DNA of 64,000 bases from assembly GCF_028389875.1 (NCBI RefSeq), contig NC_084678.1, positions 15,902,899 to 15,966,898 on the forward strand, written 5' to 3'. Under the pieces are notes generated by a model. It was not told where the DNA came from and searched no databases. It saw only the letters and a program-made list of their open reading frames with translations. Source of the stretch: Rhea pennata. Taxonomy: Eukaryota > Chordata > Aves > Rheiformes > Rheidae. This document shows, in pieces, positions 47,872-60,400 of the stretch (position 1 is the first letter of the stretch; every line of letters begins with the position of its first letter). The position numbers were made by a program, and so were the translations under genes.

Positions 47872-49887
47872 CTTTATTTAGCTGCATGTAGCAGGCCATG
47901 CGTAGAGTACTGCTCTCTGCTACGTGGTGAGAAGGAGGTGGGGGAATCGCTGTCCCTCTCCCCCTTATCTCCCTCCCCTTCCTCCCCTTTCCTAGCTGTC
48001 CTGACGTATGGGCTTGAAATCCCTCTAAACACTCTGAGAAGCAGACATGGAGCTGAGTTCTCTCACAATTTAAGAATGTAGCTGGATTCTTCACACCTCC
48101 CATCTGACTTCAGAGAAAAACAGCACTGCTCAGCAAAGGTTTGTGACTGATCCCCATCTGGGGCTGAGTCTGCCTGGATGTCACTTGGCTGGGTTGGGGG
48201 GGCTGCATGGTTTGGGGGGATGTGTGCGTACTGACAGAACAGGGAACTTCTGCAGACTTTCCAACTGGGAGAAACTTTGAGCTAGTGCAGTGGTGCAGCT
48301 CAGCTCAGGGGCAGCACCTCCAATGTCATGTAAGGAAGGCAGGTCCTACGAGTCTGATCCTTGCAAGGTGAAGTAGCTTCAAGACTCAGATTCACTGGAG
48401 GTAAGGTCTAAATGTCAAAGGACTGGTTTTATAGAGAGCAGGAAATTCTTTTAGAGTGATGGCAGTGGGAAATGGAGTTTGACTGGTGTTTTTATTGTTT
48501 TCCTTCAGTTGTTAATGGGTAAAACCTGGGGGAAATTTCAGCAAAAGAAGACAATAATTGGAAGAGCTTGCTAACTTGTGGCTGAAATTGCAGTTGTCTA
48601 TTTTTTTTTCCCCCCACCTATAGATGTGATGTGTGTCTGCATCAAGCCAGTATCTTAAAGCGTGTCTGGGTCATGGGGAGCTAAAAATGCTCAGTCCCAA
48701 AGTGAACTTTGTACATTATTTTTAAGACAAGTGCTGATATAATTGAGGCTTTTGGTTCAATAGTTAAACAGAAACACAGAAGGCTTTTTGGAGAGTAAAG
48801 GAAGGGCAGGCTGAACATGTTTTTTTTCTCTTTTAGGTCCTTTAACTAGCAAAGTGTTCAGGGAGTGTGGGCCAGATTGATTTTCTGTAGCTCTGGCAGA
48901 AAATCCAGCTCTCCTAGGGTTGCTAGTTTCTTCTGTGTGGTTCTCCCATAAGAATCTCCCCTCATGCATGGACCAGCTCCAGGGAACCAGTCTGGATTGG
49001 GATTTGCTCACAGGCTAACTCTGATGTAGCTTATTGTGTTTTGCTCAGAGGAGGTGAGGAACTGCTCTTCAGGTTCATTCGAGGAATGCTTCTGAACAGA
49101 TAAACGCTGCTCAGTGCTGCACTGGCTCCCGCCAAGGTGGAAGGAGCAGAAGGCCTCATCCTGCTCATGTGACTGGCAGTGAGTAGGCTGTGGAGTGGTG
49201 TTGCTCCTGCCAGTGCTTTGTGGCAGTCAGTGATGCCCTCTGGGATGAGGAGTGGTAGAAATGTCCTTAAAACTGTGAGCTAGCCTCTGTGGCTGTGGAG
49301 AGTGGCATTAGTTCACGATGCTCCAAAATCCTCACCTTCATTTGCGCTGAGTTAAAAAAGTGACGGGCTTTTGGAGAAAAAAATCTTTTTTTTTTTCTTT
49401 AATTAAAGTGACTATTTTAGAAATTTCCTGTACAAATAAGGTGACGTCAGGCTGATTTAACCTCCAGATCCCTTCTGACCATGTAGCTGGGGCAAACGGG
49501 AAGTCACGTTCAGCCCACTTGGGGAAGTGGTGCTTCCCTCATACACATTTTCTGGGCCCTGCAAGTTCTTACCATGTGCTCCGTGTGTTGCTGTCTCCAG
49601 ATTCTTTCCCTGAGCACCTAATGGGAGAGAGGAATTGGCATGTGGGAGGTTCCCTGCCCCCGGCAGGGTGATGACACTGAGGTCCTGCTGAGCCCAGTGT
49701 CTGTGGTTCAGCCTGGCTGGATGGCTGCACTAGCGAGGACAGAATTGGATGGGAAGGGACCACAGACACTCAGGTGGGGGCCTGGGATGTAACCGGTATC
49801 CTTTGGAGTAGAAAGTACTGTGAGGTGGGGAAGCATACCTCCTCCAGACATATATCTTCAACCATCTGAAACAGGTGCATGTTTTTC

Positions 49888-49935
49888 CATCCCTGCTTTA
49901 CAGGCAGGAAAATGAAACTTGGAGGGGAAGCAAAA
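49888..49935. mobile_element. MIR-like SINE relic
   Basis: The segment CCCTGCTTTACAGGCAGGAA followed by AATGAAACTTGGAGGGGAAG resembles the ATTTTACAGATGAGGAAACTGAGG part of MIR. Diverged; recognised by eye only. Confidence 0.35.
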
Positions 49936-51411
49936 TATCTGTGGGCTTGTCTCTGAGTGAGGAAAGAAACATCAAGACCCTGTTTCTTGCCTTAGATGCA
50001 ATGCTGTAAGAGTGAAGATTTACATTCTTGGGAACTTGCTTTGTGCAACCTGAGTTAATATTGAATTCTTCCTTAATGACACATCAGAGGTGGAAGCTGA
50101 TGGCTGAATCAGACCTTACAATAAACCTGATTCAGTGTAGGTTGGAGAAGTCTGTGCCGTCTTTTCACTGGACTTTGGACCCTCTATAACGCTTGTCAAT
50201 ATGAGAAGGTCCTATGCAATCCAGTGTTTCTGTCTGCAGCTGACATCCTATGGCCACAGGGAAGTTGCAAGGAAGTTTAGCAGCTTTGGTGGCATTGCAA
50301 AATGACAAAAATAAACTTTATTAATGATTCAGGGAATTTTTCAAAAATGTAGATTTCTCTGTTGCTCGGCACAAGTGCCTGCTTTGCTTTTCTGGGTATG
50401 ATAGTCAGATTTCTAAAACCTACCTGTAAAATGTTTGCTGTTTTTTTTATAAGCAATGACTTAATTTTATTAGCTGGAATTAAAAAAAAAAAACAACAAG
50501 CATTTCCCATGGCTAAGGGCTACAGTTACACTGCAGTTGTTCCATATAACCTGATATTCAATCAAAGGGAAAAAAAAAAACAAAAAAAAAACTCAGACTG
50601 AGTAGTGAGCATATGTGTGTCTGTGTGTCTGTGTATGGGGGTAGGGTGGTTGTTAACATCTGTCCGTTATAACTTGCATATTTTTCCATTCAATCTTACA
50701 ACATTTTAGAACTTCTGATTTAAAAACTAGCTGGATCATTCACTTAGATATATTTTTCCTTTTAATCACTAAAAAGCTGACATATTTGATGGGAAATAGG
50801 CATTTACCAGGAGCCTCTAAATACCTGTCCATCAAAATGAACAAAACCGAAATGTCACTGCAGACTGCAATGAAAGAAACTCGTGTATAGTCTGATCCTG
50901 CCAAAAGCAACAAGGCTGAACTGGGTAGCACAAAAATGACAGATGCCAATGATGCGTTGCAAAGGCCAACAGCATATGTTTTAAACCCTGTATACTGAGA
51001 CTGAGGCAAGGGGGAGGCACTGTTTCCATCAACTGAGATGGTTTTATGCTGGTGTAGCTTTTCTGAGCCAAACTGAGTAAAGGTTAAATCCAGGCCAGGG
51101 AAGATGAGACAGGGACTTCCCTTGAAGTCAATGAGCTGTAGATGGGGGTCTGTCTGTAAGCTAACCAGCCCTGGGAATGCAGCAAAGGTTACTTTTTGGT
51201 CAGAGTGATTCACTGACATGGTTAAGTCTGTAATAATTACTTATATATTACTTGAAACAACAGTTGTTCTGGAATCTCTGTCTAATATTTCTGCAGGGAT
51301 GAAGAAAGGAGAGAGATTCCAGGGCAACAGAATTAGTCAAAAGAATGAAAGTGGCTTTTGATTTGGTAAATGCAACTTTACTTCTCTTTCCTGATGTTTA
51401 CCTTCATGTAG

Positions 51412-51499
51412 GTCCTGGTCACCATGCGGATTCACACTTGCTTCTTTTTTACCTGCCTGACTGTCGTGAGTGATGTCTGCGGCCGAGTGAGCAGCCAAG
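51412..51499 (+). CDS. COL20A1: COL20A1 first coding exon (signal peptide)
   Basis: ATG at 51424 lies in a good context (CACCATGC). It encodes [20 protein letters not shown] then RVSSQ: a hydrophobic core followed by small residues suited to signal-peptidase cleavage. A pyrimidine tract ending in CTTCATGTAG at 51411 suggests an acceptor, so the 5' UTR likely continues in an upstream exon. The 12 nt before the ATG (51412-51423) are untranslated. Donor GTAAGG. Confidence 0.88.
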
Positions 51500-54400
51500 G
51501 TAAGGAGCTTGTCTGTGGTTGCTCTGAAAGAAGCACTAGGCACAATCCCTTAGGGTATGACTGTCAGCTGCGCTAACCTTGTGTGTGAGGACCACTTCTA
51601 AACACATACACAATTTCAGGGGGCTGCTAGGCTTCAGTGTCTATTGGTGGAAATTCAAACAGGTGGTTTCCACACATAAGAGCAACAGGAGACCCATTCA
51701 GGGAGAATACCTTAGTCCCTCCCTATCCTGCAATGCCTGTCTTCATCACTGGCAGTAATCCAGCATGCTACTGCCTTACGCTAGGGATGCGTTTCTACCT
51801 ATATAAGCAATGAGGGATGCTTATGTGATCTGCAAATAGAGCTTAAAAAATTATTATTTTTTTAAATGATGTTGCTTCTATTAATCACTGCATTTGTCCT
51901 GCAGTCTGAAACTATTTCTTTGAAGCAATATGTCAATATATGCTGCAACATCTGGATCAAAAAGTACACAAGGTGTATTCCTTCTGTTACATACAGTGTT
52001 CCCATGGTTTCACAAGTGGACAGAAAATACCCGTAGAACCTCATCATCTGCTTTTTGATGTTAAAGGATCTACCTTTATCTACTCCTATATAAGTGGTTG
52101 ATACAAGGGCTTCTTAACAAGTGGTAGTACTTTAGGATTTGGACAAATGTATCTCCATGCTGTGTATCTTCTAGACCTCTGCAGATGCCTCTGCAGCATC
52201 TCTGGACTTAACTCTGAATCAACTGGAGAGCAAGGTTACAGCATCAAATAGTGCACATCCAACACCGGGAAGAGAAACAGTAGCGCTTTCATGGCACTGG
52301 CATTCATTTGCATCCAGCACATAAAGGAGCTTTAGAAGATGTAGTCCTTTCAGATCTGTCAGTGGACATTCTTGCCTTTTTAACTTTTGGGCTCCTAGAG
52401 TGATGGCTGAGGAGCTGGACCATATGTGTCCAGAAGAAGACAGCTCCATGTTTCATCCAAATATGAATTCCCCTCATTGTTCCAAGATCTTTTACCATTT
52501 CTCTTAGACATGATTCTGGGACTTGATTTTACCCCTAACCCCCCTTCCTTATGTTTTCTTTCTTTCCCTTCATATTTGTCTGGGGTGAGATGTGAATCTG
52601 AGCTTTGTTTTCCTAACATAGTTATCTGCTTGTTGGGCAGCCTGCAGGAAGTGTCCATGATGAGAAGCTAAGGCACAGATGTCAGGCTGAAACAAACAAG
52701 TCCTCACTGCCAGCTATCAATGCTCTTTTGGGTTGTGGCTTCATGGAAAAGATGTCAGGAGATGTCTGGATTCTGTGCAAGACCAGATTAGGAACCCAAG
52801 GATTCCTGTGCAGCACAGTTTGCCAGCACTGAGCAGAAAACTCCATGTCTTCCTAAGCTTTTTTTGACTAATGATGAAGAGAAAAATATGACTTTTGTCA
52901 TTTTGAAAAATATTTAGAAATTTCGTATGTCTGAGTTCTGTCCACAGTGTGTTTGGATCAAGACTATCAGTCATTCTTACCTTTCTTTCTGACTCTTCTT
53001 TCCCCAGTGAATGTCCATGCTTTTACTACTCCCTCCCTCAACCATCTATTTGTATTTGCAAAACACGTGCTAGGTTATGTCACACTTCTACACATAGCTC
53101 AGTGTTTGTGTCTTTGGTTGTCCATTTTCCATGCACTTGTCAGTTGTGGGGCTAATCTGTGTCCATGCTTATTGCAGCTGCATGTGCAGTTCTGGTAATC
53201 GTGCGTGCAGCTGAGTGCAGTGTGGCCATTTTTGGCACAGATGCAAACGAGTGCAGATATTTACAGTATGCAGGCAAAGGATGTGCTCATCCATTGCATA
53301 TTGCACCTTGCTTCAGCAGGAAGTCTACTGAAAAGGCAGTTATAGATAAAATGTAAGGAAAGAGAGGAGATAAATCTGCCGTTCTTCATCCAGTGAAGTG
53401 AAAATGTTTCATATGGTGATGTTCATACAATGGTACAGCTCTGTTCTATTGAGGAATCATTGTTTCAGAGTGACATGAGTTCAAAAATCTCGTTGAGGTT
53501 TAAAAGATCTCTCTGAAATCTGGAGATGCTAAGGGAGTGGGCTAGCCCTATTTCTCTTTCTTTTTACTTCTTTTTCTGATATTATTTTTCCCTCAAGATT
53601 TGTCTTTTCAGTTTGCTGCTCCCTGCAGCAAACTGGTACAAGCTGGCACCCATGTGTTATGGTCCTGTCAAGAACTATTATTTACTCTTTATGAGATTTT
53701 TCTTGTTCTTTCCTGTTCTTTTTAAGCTGGTCCTTGGAGCTGCCTCTGAAATGATCTTCCTGTCGAAGTATGGAATCCATCACCTTGGGAATTTTTTTAT
53801 TGCTCCACGGCCCAAGTCTACTGAATAGCCTTACTGATCCCTTTTACCTGTCTCCTGCCATCTCATTTACTAAGTGTGCACTCTAACACGCTTGCTGAAT
53901 TCCACACATAAAAGATGCTGCAAAAAGTTCTTGGAAATGAGCCTCCTAGGATGTTTGGGGTGCAGGGAAAGCCACCACTTCTATTCCAGACTGTTTCTTC
54001 TGTTTGCTGAAGTATATACTGAGTATATACTCACTCAATACACGGAGAAACTCTCTTTGCGTAGGGTGAAGGCTGCAGATTTGACAGAGTAAATCTTGTT
54101 AGATTTCCTGGCAGAGGTGCAGAAGGACCACAGGAGTTGAAGAACAGTGTCAGGGAATGCAAAACACTTGATGGGACAGCAAAGGTTTCCTCTATGCTGA
54201 AATTATTCTCATGTCCCCAGAGGAGATAACTCACGAGGCGTTTTGTACATGGGCATGTGGGAAGAATTCTGTATATAACAGCCTGACACTTCTCCTCCAG
54301 GGTCAGGTCGACTGAAACTCACTGTCCTTTCGGAAGACAGACTCCAAATGAAATGGAAAGAAACTGAAGGGAACATCAATGGCTACAAAGTTCGGGTAAA

Positions 54401-57400
54401 GCCCATGGCAGGTATGTGCTAATGAGTCACACTTTAGACCAAGCAAAAATTTCTGTGTGAGTGGGGACCAAGCCTCAGTTTTTATCTGGTGTGTATCTTG
54501 GGCAGCAGAACTTAATTACAAGCATTAGTTTGTGTGATAAAACTAAGGAAAAGGGAATTACATACTGCTTATTTTCATTTTAAGTGCTAATTAACCTAGA
54601 TCAAAAATTTCCATGGGGCTGTACATAGCAGTCTGGACAAGGAGCCTTTCTGGCTAGCGTAAGAGCAATCAGTAATAGTGCTCTGTTAATGTACACGTAG
54701 GAAAGATTATCAAATCACTGTATCATAGATTCACAAGACGTGAAACTGTCCATTTCGTCCTAAGGGAATGCCTTAGCGAGAAACTCTTACTATTTGAGAC
54801 TGTGTGAAAGAAAAGATTGGGAAAGGTTTGTTGTTTTATTCTTCTATGGGAGCTGTTCCACTTCTGTATAATTAATTATGTGTTCACTGAATTCTCTTTT
54901 CCTCTTGCCTGGCACTACTGAGTATTTATCCAAAGTGGAGTGAAAGAAGAAAACAGGTTCAAGGTGCTGCGGTTATAACTGGCTAGACATGGCTGCAGGA
55001 TGTCACTGCCCCTGCTCTGATCCCCTTTGCTGTTGTATCCTCTCTCATTACAGCCGCTGTGCCTGTACTTGGCTTGTCTGGGGATTCCTAGTCAAAGTCC
55101 TTGACCCTGCAGTGTGTGTACTGTAGTGGGGCTCAGCCTCTTGGCTCCCTGCCCTGGCCAGGCTCCAATTCTCCTGAGTTTTTGACACTGAACTTGGTGG
55201 TATTGAAAGGACACTACATCCTTCGTCAGGAGCAATGGTTGGCAGCAAAGGGAGAACCTTAGTCTTGGCTGGCATTTGGTTTTCAGAAAGGTCTGCAGTC
55301 ACTGCCCTTATCCCAGTTAGCCAGAAGAAGGGTGCTATGAGTCAGGAATGCATGTTCACAGAGCCATTGATGAGAGGACATTTGCTCCTCTGCCTGCTTT
55401 TAGCTCAGCCTGCACCTGTTTACTGAGCAGGAGCAAAACATTTCTCATTCCTGCCTTCCCTTGTTCCTCCCCGGGCCTTGGTGCTGGGTTGAGAGCAGTG
55501 AGCATCCCGGGAATGCAGGGAATTCCCTTTCTGCACTCAGGCACGCGCTCTGTGATACATGCCTAAGGCTTTCCCCACTGCATAGGCTGGGGAGCTCCAT
55601 TTCTAGCTCTCCAACTAGGCATGAGCACAGGAGCTGAGGTGTCAAACTCATCCATTGCCACAATTACAGAATCATGGATCTTAATCAGAGGATTTTAGGA
55701 AGCCAGTTTGATTGTCTTTCCCTTCATTTTGTTCCTGTGATCCTAAAACTTCCCCATATCAGCTGGGATAGTCTAACCACTCCAATAACAGAGAGATCTC
55801 TGTGCTGCATTTGACCACTGCTTTCAAGAGCTGTCTTGAGCCATCTACTTGCTGACAGGTTAATGTGGAAGTATTCCAATTCCCAACGGATCAGAGGGAT
55901 CACAGCCCCAGGACAGCTTCCACGGGCTATGAGGTATTGCTGGAAGTCCAGGAATCCACTGCAGGAGGAGTCTGGCCTCAGAAACATAACAGCAGAGACA
56001 AGGAGAGCCAGATTTAAAGGTCCTTGCCTGGACTTTACGTGCTCCAGGTGATCCTGCTTGAGCAGGGGGATTGGACTAGATGATCTCCAGAGGTCCCTTC
56101 CAACCTCAACCTTCTATGATTCTGTGACTCATAGGCAGCAGTAAGCGTAGGTCCTGTGTGAGCAGTGCTTCTATGTGCCACTGCCAGACCGCTGGCAGTT
56201 CCCTTACAAAGTGTCACTGCAGCTGTAGCCAAGTGCAAATGCCTGTTCCCATAATGCAGATGCGCTGGACGATGTGTTCCGGGTCAGGGCCTTAGTGCCT
56301 TAGTCTCTTCTGTTCTCCTCCCTTTTCCTTACAATCATTTCTCTCCCTGTGCGCTGCTGTTACTGAAGCACCACAGGCTAAGGAAGGAAGGAGCCAGAGT
56401 GAGCTTCCCTTCCAGTGCATAACTGAGTCCGAACAAACCTGCCTACATTTGGAGAGCGGGGAGGCCTATCAGGAGGCCTGGTGATGGCAGGAGCGTGAGC
56501 GAGGGCAACAGAGAGCTGGAAGCAGTGCTGATTCCAGAAATGAGCTGTCTATCTGCAGACAGCAGCTGATCCTCTAGAGATAGAGGAGGCTTGCGAGGAT
56601 AGATAACATGGCAAGAGCAGCAGAGATAAGCAAAGTGAATCCCAAGTGCCATCTAGGACATCATGCAAAGCCAGTTCCTCACTTTGTCACATGTGACCTC
56701 AAGCAAATCACTTGGCTGTTTTTGTAAGTGGTCTTTCTGAGCAATGGCCCAACCTGCAGCCTCTGAGGACTGGCTTTTCAGAAATTTAAATATCAGCAGC
56801 TCCTGGAGAAGTTGATGAAAGTCACACTAATGCTAGGTGGAAATTGATTTTCTGTTTTGGGCGTATATCAGGGATTTTAAAATACTTTCTCAACCCTGGA
56901 CTGGGGAAAAAAGTCAAAATCATTAAGAGATCCACAAAATTAAATAGGAAATTAGAGTTGATTGAGCTATTCTCTGCATTTCAGCTATGCTTTTGCTACT
57001 CTCAGCATAAATTTAATCTGTAACAGACTCTGAACTGTGGCTTCATCCTACCTCAGGGGACTCAGAGCAAGAAGTTATGCTGAAAACCAAGACTCCCAAA
57101 GCCACAGTTGCAGGGCTGAGCCCTACCAAGGAATACACGTTGCAGGTCTATGTGCTTAATGGCTCCCAGGAAGCCCTGTTTGCCAAAAGGAAATTCGTGA
57201 GTAAGTAGTGTGCTACTTTTCTTTCTCCATGCAGAGAGCTCCTTAGGCTCTCAGAGACTTGGTTTTTCAGAGTTCATCTTCTGTTATGTACCTTGTAGAT
57301 TGTGCTGCAATAACAGCACTGTCTGTTATCCCTTTGATCAGAGGGTTAATAAGGGAGTGATGAAGACCAAAGAGTAAGCGAAGAACTGTGAAGCTCACAG

Positions 57401-60400
57401 ACCTGGATACATTGGTATCTTTTTTGCTGTTCCTGTAGTTGAGGAGCTCAAAAATGCCTCCCAGACTAGAAGTAACCGAAGAAACTCAGGAACCATGTCA
57501 GAAAAGAATCTCACTTCTTCAGGGAGTTCGGCAGCTGAGCATAGTTCAGTGGCAGAGGCCACTCTACCACCCCTGAATGCAGTCTTGACACAGACAGGTA
57601 GGTGCACAGACCATTGGGGGTCAGTGCCCAGAGGCATGGTGGACTGCTGGTTGGGAAAAAATGTGTAAGGGTGTGAAAAGGGCCATGTAACTAGTCTGGG
57701 TTCATGTAGCATCTTTCACTAGGCATCTCTGAGCCGGAGCATCTGCTGTGCTACAAGTGCATGTAAGAAATAGAAATCTAGTCCGCAGGGGGACAGCCCT
57801 GTTGGGCTTGGAGTGGTCTTCAGATAACGGCTCCTGCTTTAGCATCAGGCATGTTTTGCAGTCCAAGTGTCTTGTGGAATTGAGTCACAAGGGCTGTTTT
57901 GAGGGTAAAGTACAACTGTCCCCCAGCATCACATCCACCTTTCCCCAGACAATCCTTATCCTGTCAAGGGCACTCGTACAGTAAGATGTCATCTTACACC
58001 TACAACCTTATCCTTCACATATCTCATCCTAACTACAAAAACCGCTGTAAGCAGCCTGAGATATTTATCCCTCATTCCAGACAAACAAACTACATCCATG
58101 CATGCCTGGGACTGACAAGTATTGAAATTCAACAGATACCGTCACATCCTTTAACGGAGCACTGATTCTTTGAGAACAAAGTTGTTCCGTGAGCAGCGGA
58201 GCTAAAGATGCTGATTTCCTAAGCTTTGTATCCCAAGTCTGCCTGCAATTGGTCTCCAAAAAAGTGTGAGCTTGCCCCTATGGCTGAGTCTTGTACACAA
58301 CCCACATAGATTCTCTTTTGCCTAAGAACAAGGTTTTCATTTGTTTAAAAAGCAATTATTGATATTCATGGAAGAAAGATCTGTCAGGGTCCATTGTACA
58401 TAAAACCACTGTTTGCTCATGATGTTTCTGAGTCCCAGATTGCTGAAGTCTGAAGAGTACACCAGATAACAGATGTCATGGTATTTTCCCTAGTTTTATA
58501 CTTTATAAACATTCATTATTCTTCAATGTCAAAGACAATGGAATGGACAAACTTTTGATGTGATCAACATTCTTATGCTAACTTATGAGCCCATGTACAG
58601 CCTTTCAGAGAGGCATGAATGGAGATGGTTTTCTTTACCTAGTCACCTGTTTTCATAAAGCTTAAAGCTTCATAAAACTTTTATCTTCTCTGTGTCCCTT
58701 AAACTTCTATCAAACGTGGCTGAAATCAGCCATCACACCATCACATATTGTTATGCAGCAGTTTTTGTGGGTGATAATACAGCCAGAGATGATGGGGTTT
58801 TTCTTTTTGGAGCACAGCAAAGGACAGAACTGAAAAGAAAAGGCAGAAAGGGAGTCAATCAAAGGTCTCAGGTGAAGCTGTAAGAAACCAACCCAGTGCC
58901 AAAGCCAGTGTGACAGAAGCAACACCAGCAAGCACTAAATCACCACAGCGCACCTCTGCAAACTCAGGACGAGAGTCTCTAGGTAAAGAAAAACCCACGA
59001 AGGATTCATTGAGGAGAGGTGAGTGGGGTTTAGAATTCATTCCTTCTTTTGCACTGTGTTCCCTAAGGTTTTTGAATACAAGCCTGCCAGCCCACTATCT
59101 GTCACCAAGATTTTCAGGAATGAGAGTGCTGTTGATTTTGCTTTTATTTGCTATGTGACACTTTGGGGAACTATCACGGATCACTGGAAAAGTTTGCAAT
59201 TCTGCAAAACATCACAGATTTTAGGGCAAAATGGAAATAGGCCAAAAATTCCATCTGGGAGGCTTCATTTATTCTTTGTCCTCTATTCATGATTTTCCAG
59301 CTTACAGATTTGTGTTATCCATTGAAGAAGCAGAGTAGTACCATGTGATTAGGTGAGCTGTCCCAAACTGTGAGGGATGAGTAGTCTTAATATGAACTGT
59401 GAATTTCTTATTCAGACTCTCTAATCATTGTCTCAATTATCCTGATTTATTAAACTATGAAGAGGAAGAATGGTCTATGTTTGTGACAGAGGCAACCTCG
59501 ATTCAACTCATATTCTTCTATCATTTCTGCACTTATAAAATAGGATGTATAGCACTCCCCAGTCACAGCTGCTGCTCTCCAACATGGGCCATAAAATGAC
59601 ATCTGTAGCTAACAGCTTTTATCAGTACAGCTTTTAAAGAACAATCCAAAGCTAGACTAGACTGATGATGATTTTCTAGCTGGAAAAAAAAGGACTTGTT
59701 CTGCAGCTGATAGCACTGGCAGTAACTCCTCTGGCTGGCAGCAAACTCCTGCTTGTTTTAAAGGTTTCTTCCAGTCTTCAGAGGCCTTGTTTTCACAAAT
59801 GTACGAATTTGTGTTGCTGACATATGTTGTCACCTCCCCGGACTTCTGAGAGATGCATGTAGGGGTTTGCATTCTTGAGGAGTCCCGCCCAGCCATGGAC
59901 TTACCCAAAGGACAAATAACTCTTCAGAAGGTTAGGAGTGCATCAGTGTTGTTGATTACCCAACCTGCTCCATGTCCTGCCTGGAGTGGTTCTTTGTGTT
60001 TTCCCAGATGACTGACTTGTTCTGATCCTTCGGTTTTGTCAGTTGAGAATATGGCAGGGTAGAAGGTTCACAGCACTTTTGAAGAGGACTCTTAGTGGTG
60101 AAAATTGGATTGGCCAAAGCATTTGCATTTGGTCCCTTGAGACGGGTAGGAAGCCATGGCTGTGAAAGAGATAGGAGAGTAACTTGTTTGCAGCCTGCTT
60201 AATCTTGATGGTATCATCTGTTTCATTCCACCACAGATGTAAAATCCCCCATCTGAAAAATATTCAGGGAAGATGCATTTGATCAGCAACATGCCCTATC
60301 TTATCCTCTGTTAAGCTGCAGGCCTGGGGTGGAGAGAAAGGCAGGGCTGAGTATCTGTGATGCCAGCAGGGTTTTAGGAAGAGATTGAATTTAATATAAA

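Larger units (their letters stand above)
45331..51411. other. Intergenic region between the DEPTOR paralogue and COL20A1
   Basis: 6 kb that must contain the COL20A1 promoter and non-coding first exon(s), which I could not place. It holds a 37-T run (46214-46250), a compound CT/T/GT microsatellite (47776-47871) and a MIR-like relic (49888-49935). No coding gene was found. Confidence 0.7.

Noticed and set aside
47747-48103. Minus-strand frame rich in Lys and Glu-Arg repeats
   Set aside because: It is the translation of the CT/T microsatellite, not a protein.
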